Assembly (NCBI GenBank): GCA_022792755.1
Contig: JAAWBP010000075.1
Coordinates: 1-8,391 of the forward strand
From: Oscillospiraceae bacterium
Lineage (GTDB): Bacteria > Bacillota > Clostridia > Oscillospirales > Ruminococcaceae
Reading direction: 5' to 3'
Length of the DNA: 8,391 nt
The first letter of the stretch is position 1, and every line of letters starts with the position of its first letter. The notes below the pieces were generated by a model. The model saw only the letters and a program-made list of their open reading frames with translations, ran no database searches and was not told where the DNA came from. Below, piece after piece: positions 5,847-8,391 of the stretch. Position numbers and translations under genes: made by a program.

Positions 5847-6801
5847 GCCGCGTTTCGGCAGCCCGCCGGCGGCATCCCTGAAAGCTGTTCCGGCGGGCAA
5901 GCTCCTTGTCGACCGCCGCCAGCACCTCCCGTTTGCGGAGCGTCCAGAGGGGTGCCGTCACCTTTTCCCGCGGCCCGTCCCCCGTCACCCGCTCCACAAC
6001 GGTTTCGGGCGGGAACTCCTCCAGCTGGTCGCAGACGAGGGAGGCATACTCCTCCAGCTCCAGCAAGGGAAAAGGGGCCCTTCCATATTCTTCCGCCAGC
6101 TTCGTCCCTTTTAGAATATGCAGCATGTGGAGCTTTATCCCCCACGGGGAGAGCGCAGCCACCTGCCGCGCCGTCTCCAGCATCATCTCCCGGTTCTCCC
6201 CCGGCAGCCCATTGATCAGATGGACGCAGACGCGGATCCCCCGCTCCGCCAGCGCACGGTACCCCTCTAAGAACTCCCGGTAGCTGTGGCAGCGGTTGAT
6301 CCGCTCCGCCGTCCTATCGTGAACCGTTTGGAGCCCGAGCTCCACCGTCAAAAAGGTGCGGCGGTTCAGTTCGTCCAGCAGGCCGAGAACCTCCGGCGGC
6401 AGCAGATCCGCCCGGGTGGCGATGCAGAGGCCCACGACGTTTTCAAGAGCCAGCGCCTCCTCAAAAAGGGGGCGCAGACGCGAAACAGGCGCATATGTAT
6501 TGCTATGCGCCTGAAAATATGCCAAATATTGCGCAGCGGGCCATTTAGAGCAGATCCGCTCTTTGCCGTCCCTAAACTGCTCCGCCAGCGTCTGTCCTTT
6601 CCCCGCAAATTCCCCTGCACCGTCGCTCCCGCAGTAAATACAGCCGCCTATCCCCTTTGTCCCGTCGATATTCGGGCAGGTGAACCCGGCGTCCAGCGGT
6701 ATTTTGACCGTCTTTCGCCCAAGCATCCGCTTCATCTCATAGTCAAAGGTGTGGTAGCGCTTATTGTCGGCGGAAAAGGGGAATGGATTCCCGCCTGTCA
6801 C
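5821..6801 (-). CDS. YhcC/YtqA-type (TIGR01212 family) radical SAM protein
   Basis: Radical SAM enzyme of the TIGR01212 group (E. coli YhcC, Bacillus YtqA), 326 aa, close to the family length. The iron-sulfur cluster motif is at Cys42, Cys54 and Cys57 (C-x11-C-x2-C) within GFTCPNIDGTKGIGGCIYCG. Other group features are HSNTYAP (99-105), ATRADLLP (128-135), ELGLQT (154-159) and HLINGLPGE (194-202). The fold resembles the Elp3-like radical SAM core; an RNA-modification role has been proposed for the group, but I cannot assign a reaction from sequence. The start is GTG at 6801, overlapping the upstream ATPase stop (GTGA), with GAGGAG six bases before it, so the start is well supported. Co-expression with an amino acid transporter may be no more than operon convenience. 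Confidence 0.93.
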   Translation of the reverse strand: MTGGNPFPFSADNKRYHTFDYEMKRMLGRKTVKIPLDAGFTCPNIDGTKGIGGCIYCGSDGAGEFAGKGQTLAEQFRDGKERICSKWPAAQYLAYFQAHSNTYAPVSRLRPLFEEALALENVVGLCIATRADLLPPEVLGLLDELNRRTFLTVELGLQTVHDRTAERINRCHSYREFLEGYRALAERGIRVCVHLINGLPGENREMMLETARQVAALSPWGIKLHMLHILKGTKLAEEYGRAPFPLLELEEYASLVCDQLEEFPPETVVERVTGDGPREKVTAPLWTLRKREVLAAVDKELARRNSFQGCRRRAAETRLEPGGKLW

Positions 6802-7541
6802 AGCGTACTCCTCAGGAACTCCGCTGTCCGTGGGTGTTTGGGCGAGCCGAAAAGCTCATCCGGCGTTCCCGCCTCCAGGATGGTTCCGCCGTCCATAAAG
6901 ATCACCTTGCTCGCCGCCTCACGGGCAAAGGCCATTTCGTGGGTGACGACGATCATCGTCATATGCTCCTCGGCAAGCTGCTTCATCACCCCCAAAACCT
7001 CTCCGGTCAGCTCCGGGTCGAGCGCGGAGGTCGGCTCGTCGAAGAGCATGATGTCCGGGTCGAGCATCAGCGCGCGGGCAATCGCCACCCGCTGTTTCTG
7101 GCCGCCCGAAAGCTGGGAAGGGTAAGCGTCGATCTTATCGAGCAGCCCCACCTTCCGGAGCATCTCCTCGCACTGCGCCGTCAGTTCCTCCCGGCCTGCT
7201 TTTCGGGCGAGGCGCACCGGCATCTCAAGGTTTTTCCGGACGGTGAGATGGGGGAAGAGGTTGAACTGCTGAAAGACCATCCCCATCTTCGAGGTGATCT
7301 GCTTAATCTCCTTTTTGGAGGGATATCCCCCGTTTTTGACCAAGGGCATCCCCTCGATCACGATATCGCCGCCGTTCACCTCCTCGAGGTTGATGATACA
7401 GCGGAGCATGGTGCTTTTCCCCGAGCCGGACGAGCCGATGACCGCAACGACGTCGCCTTTTTCCACTTCGAAGGAGACGCCTTTGAGCACCTCGAGCGCT
7501 CCAAACGATTTTTTCAGTCCGTTGATTTCGATAAACGCCAT
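6798..7541 (-). CDS. Polar amino acid ABC transporter, ATP-binding protein (GlnQ/ArtP-like)
   Basis: Cytoplasmic ATPase that drives uptake of a polar amino acid through the permease encoded just before it. The 247 residues are the family length. Motifs in order: Walker A GSSGSGKST (36-44), Q-loop Gln91 within VFQQFNLFPHLT, signature LSGGQKQR (144-151), Walker B IMLFDEP (164-170) with Asp168 and Glu169, D-loop SALD (172-175), and the switch His201 in VVTHEM. The VFQQFNLFPHLT and LSGGQKQRVAIARAL stretches are typical of the GlnQ/HisP family. The ATG at 7541 lies 3 bases after the permease stop, with GGGAGG eight bases upstream. The amino acid carried cannot be told from the ATPase. No substrate-binding protein gene lies downstream. 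Confidence 0.96.
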   Translation of the reverse strand: MAFIEINGLKKSFGALEVLKGVSFEVEKGDVVAVIGSSGSGKSTMLRCIINLEEVNGGDIVIEGMPLVKNGGYPSKKEIKQITSKMGMVFQQFNLFPHLTVRKNLEMPVRLARKAGREELTAQCEEMLRKVGLLDKIDAYPSQLSGGQKQRVAIARALMLDPDIMLFDEPTSALDPELTGEVLGVMKQLAEEHMTMIVVTHEMAFAREAASKVIFMDGGTILEAGTPDELFGSPKHPRTAEFLRSTL

Positions 7542-7544
7542 CTG

Positions 7545-8207
7545 TCACGCCTCCCGTTCAAAATTGAATTTTTTCTCGATGTATTTGAACAGCAGGGACA
7601 GGGCTGTGTTCATCAGCAGATAGATGACCCCGGCCACAAAGAAGGGGACGATGGTGACGTCCCGGTTGACCGCCGTCTTCGCCGCGTGGAGAATCTCCGG
7701 GACAGAGACCGCGTAGAGCAAAGAGGTGTCCTTGACCAGCGTGACCGATTCGTTTGAAAGGGCCGGCAGCGCCACCCGGAGCATCTGGGGGATAATCACC
7801 CGGACAAAGGTCTGGGCGCGGGAAAGCCCCAGCACCTGCGCCGCCTCATACTGCCCTTTGTCGATGGCGAGGAGGCCGCCGCGGAAAATCTCCGCAAAAT
7901 AGGCGGCGTAATTGAGGACAAAGCCGATGCAGGCGGCGGTAAACCGGTCAAAGATCAGGTACTCGCCGATCACGGGGATCAGCGGCAGGCCGAAGTAGAT
8001 AAACATCAGCTGGAGGAGAAGGGGCGTCCCCCGGATGATGTAGATAAAACCCCGGGCGAGCCATGCCGCGGGTTTAAACCGGCACCGCGCCAGCAAGGTC
8101 AGGCTGAACCCGAGCGGAAGAGCGAGGACGATAACCACCGCAAAGAGGATGGTGGCGACGAGGACGCCCTCGAGCATCGGCCCTAAAATTTTAAGGATGT
8201 ACTCCAT
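7545..8207 (-). CDS. Polar amino acid ABC transporter, permease protein (HisM/GlnP-like)
   Basis: Inner-membrane subunit of an amino acid importer, usually a homodimer. From the ATG at 8207 it has 220 residues, the usual size. Hydrophobic segments start at about residues 14-40; RGTPLLLQ (59-66) is a family hallmark; the ATPase-contact (EAA) loop is EAAQVLGLSRAQTF (121-134) followed by IIPQ; and VKDTSLL (158-164) precedes the last segments. An in-frame ATG at 8228 would add 7 residues but has no ribosome site; the AGGAGG at 8218-8223, inside that extension and 10 bases before 8207, favours the shorter form. It is followed tightly by its ATPase. I found no clear promoter directly upstream, so it may belong to a transcript that starts outside the window. 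The substrate is unknown. Confidence 0.95.
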   Translation of the reverse strand: MEYILKILGPMLEGVLVATILFAVVIVLALPLGFSLTLLARCRFKPAAWLARGFIYIIRGTPLLLQLMFIYFGLPLIPVIGEYLIFDRFTAACIGFVLNYAAYFAEIFRGGLLAIDKGQYEAAQVLGLSRAQTFVRVIIPQMLRVALPALSNESVTLVKDTSLLYAVSVPEILHAAKTAVNRDVTIVPFFVAGVIYLLMNTALSLLFKYIEKKFNFEREA

Positions 8208-8391
8208 CCCGAACAAACCTCCTGTCATATCGTGTTTCGTGCGCTTTCAAAATGATGCTTTACCGTGTTGAACCGTTGCGGCGGCAGGCCTCATCCACAA
8301 AAAATCTCCTCACAGACGGGGCGAACCACATCCCGGCCCATTTCAGAATCGCAGACAACCGGAACGATCCGGCATCTTTTTGCCCAGCGGG
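8208..8391 (-). other. Upstream segment with possible 3' end of an unidentified gene
   Basis: Two minus-strand frames run in open from the window edge: one stops at 8291 (32 residues, containing VPVVCDSEMGRD), the other at 8260 (43 residues, containing LKWAGMWFAPSV). At most one is real, and I recognise neither. Neither resembles the C-terminus of a solute-binding protein, the neighbour usually expected upstream of this permease. I see no convincing promoter or terminator here. Confidence 0.3.

Noticed and set aside
4727..5881. Plus-strand open frame of 384 codons opposite murD
   Set aside because: It is antisense to every MurD motif, and its composition looks like reverse-complement translation of GC-rich coding DNA.
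6783..7757. Plus-strand open frame of 324 codons opposite the ABC genes
   Set aside because: It lies across the ATPase and permease genes, which carry full family motifs on the minus strand; no family resemblance of its own.
8229..8290. Possible promoter for the ABC transporter
   Set aside because: TTGAAA and TATGAC occur but only 15 bases apart, and they would place the start of transcription at the ribosome site; not credible.

Overview
The window is an all-minus-strand stretch of a GC-rich bacterial chromosome. By gene content it looks like a member of the Clostridia, probably in the Oscillospiraceae/Ruminococcaceae range. The reasons are strong AGGAGG-type ribosome sites, tight operons, an L19 gene followed by a Gram-positive type I signal peptidase with one N-terminal anchor, tandem M42 aminopeptidases, and a YnbB-type PLP protein. 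This placement is inferred from gene content and style; no marker was searched. No mobile element, CRISPR array, tRNA or rRNA was seen.

In transcription order (high to low coordinates) there are four blocks. (1) 8391-5821: an unidentified upstream end, then a polar amino acid ABC transporter permease and ATPase, then a YhcC-type radical SAM protein whose GTG start overlaps the ATPase stop (GTGA). (2) 5846-949: an operon with a good extended -10 promoter lying over the 3' end of the radical SAM gene. It carries a palindrome at the predicted start of transcription and a strong hairpin in the leader, then murD, two different M42 metallopeptidases and a YnbB-like PLP enzyme. (3) 941-374: rplS with its own extended -10 promoter, a leader of about 150 nt that can fold as a pseudoknot, and a clear intrinsic terminator. 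(4) 371-1: a structured spacer, a sigma-A-type promoter, and the 5' end of lepB, cut by the window edge.

The block 2 genes suggest housekeeping of cell-wall precursors plus cytoplasmic peptide and amino acid turnover. Block 1 imports amino acids. Blocks 3 and 4 are translation and secretion, kept apart by a terminator and a new promoter. All proteins belong to known families, and I see no convincing new multi-gene defence, mobile or metabolic system. The items worth a second look are mostly regulatory: the rplS leader pseudoknot, the palindrome and hairpin in front of murD, the imperfect inverted repeat between rplS and lepB, and the grouping of murD with two M42 peptidases and YnbB.
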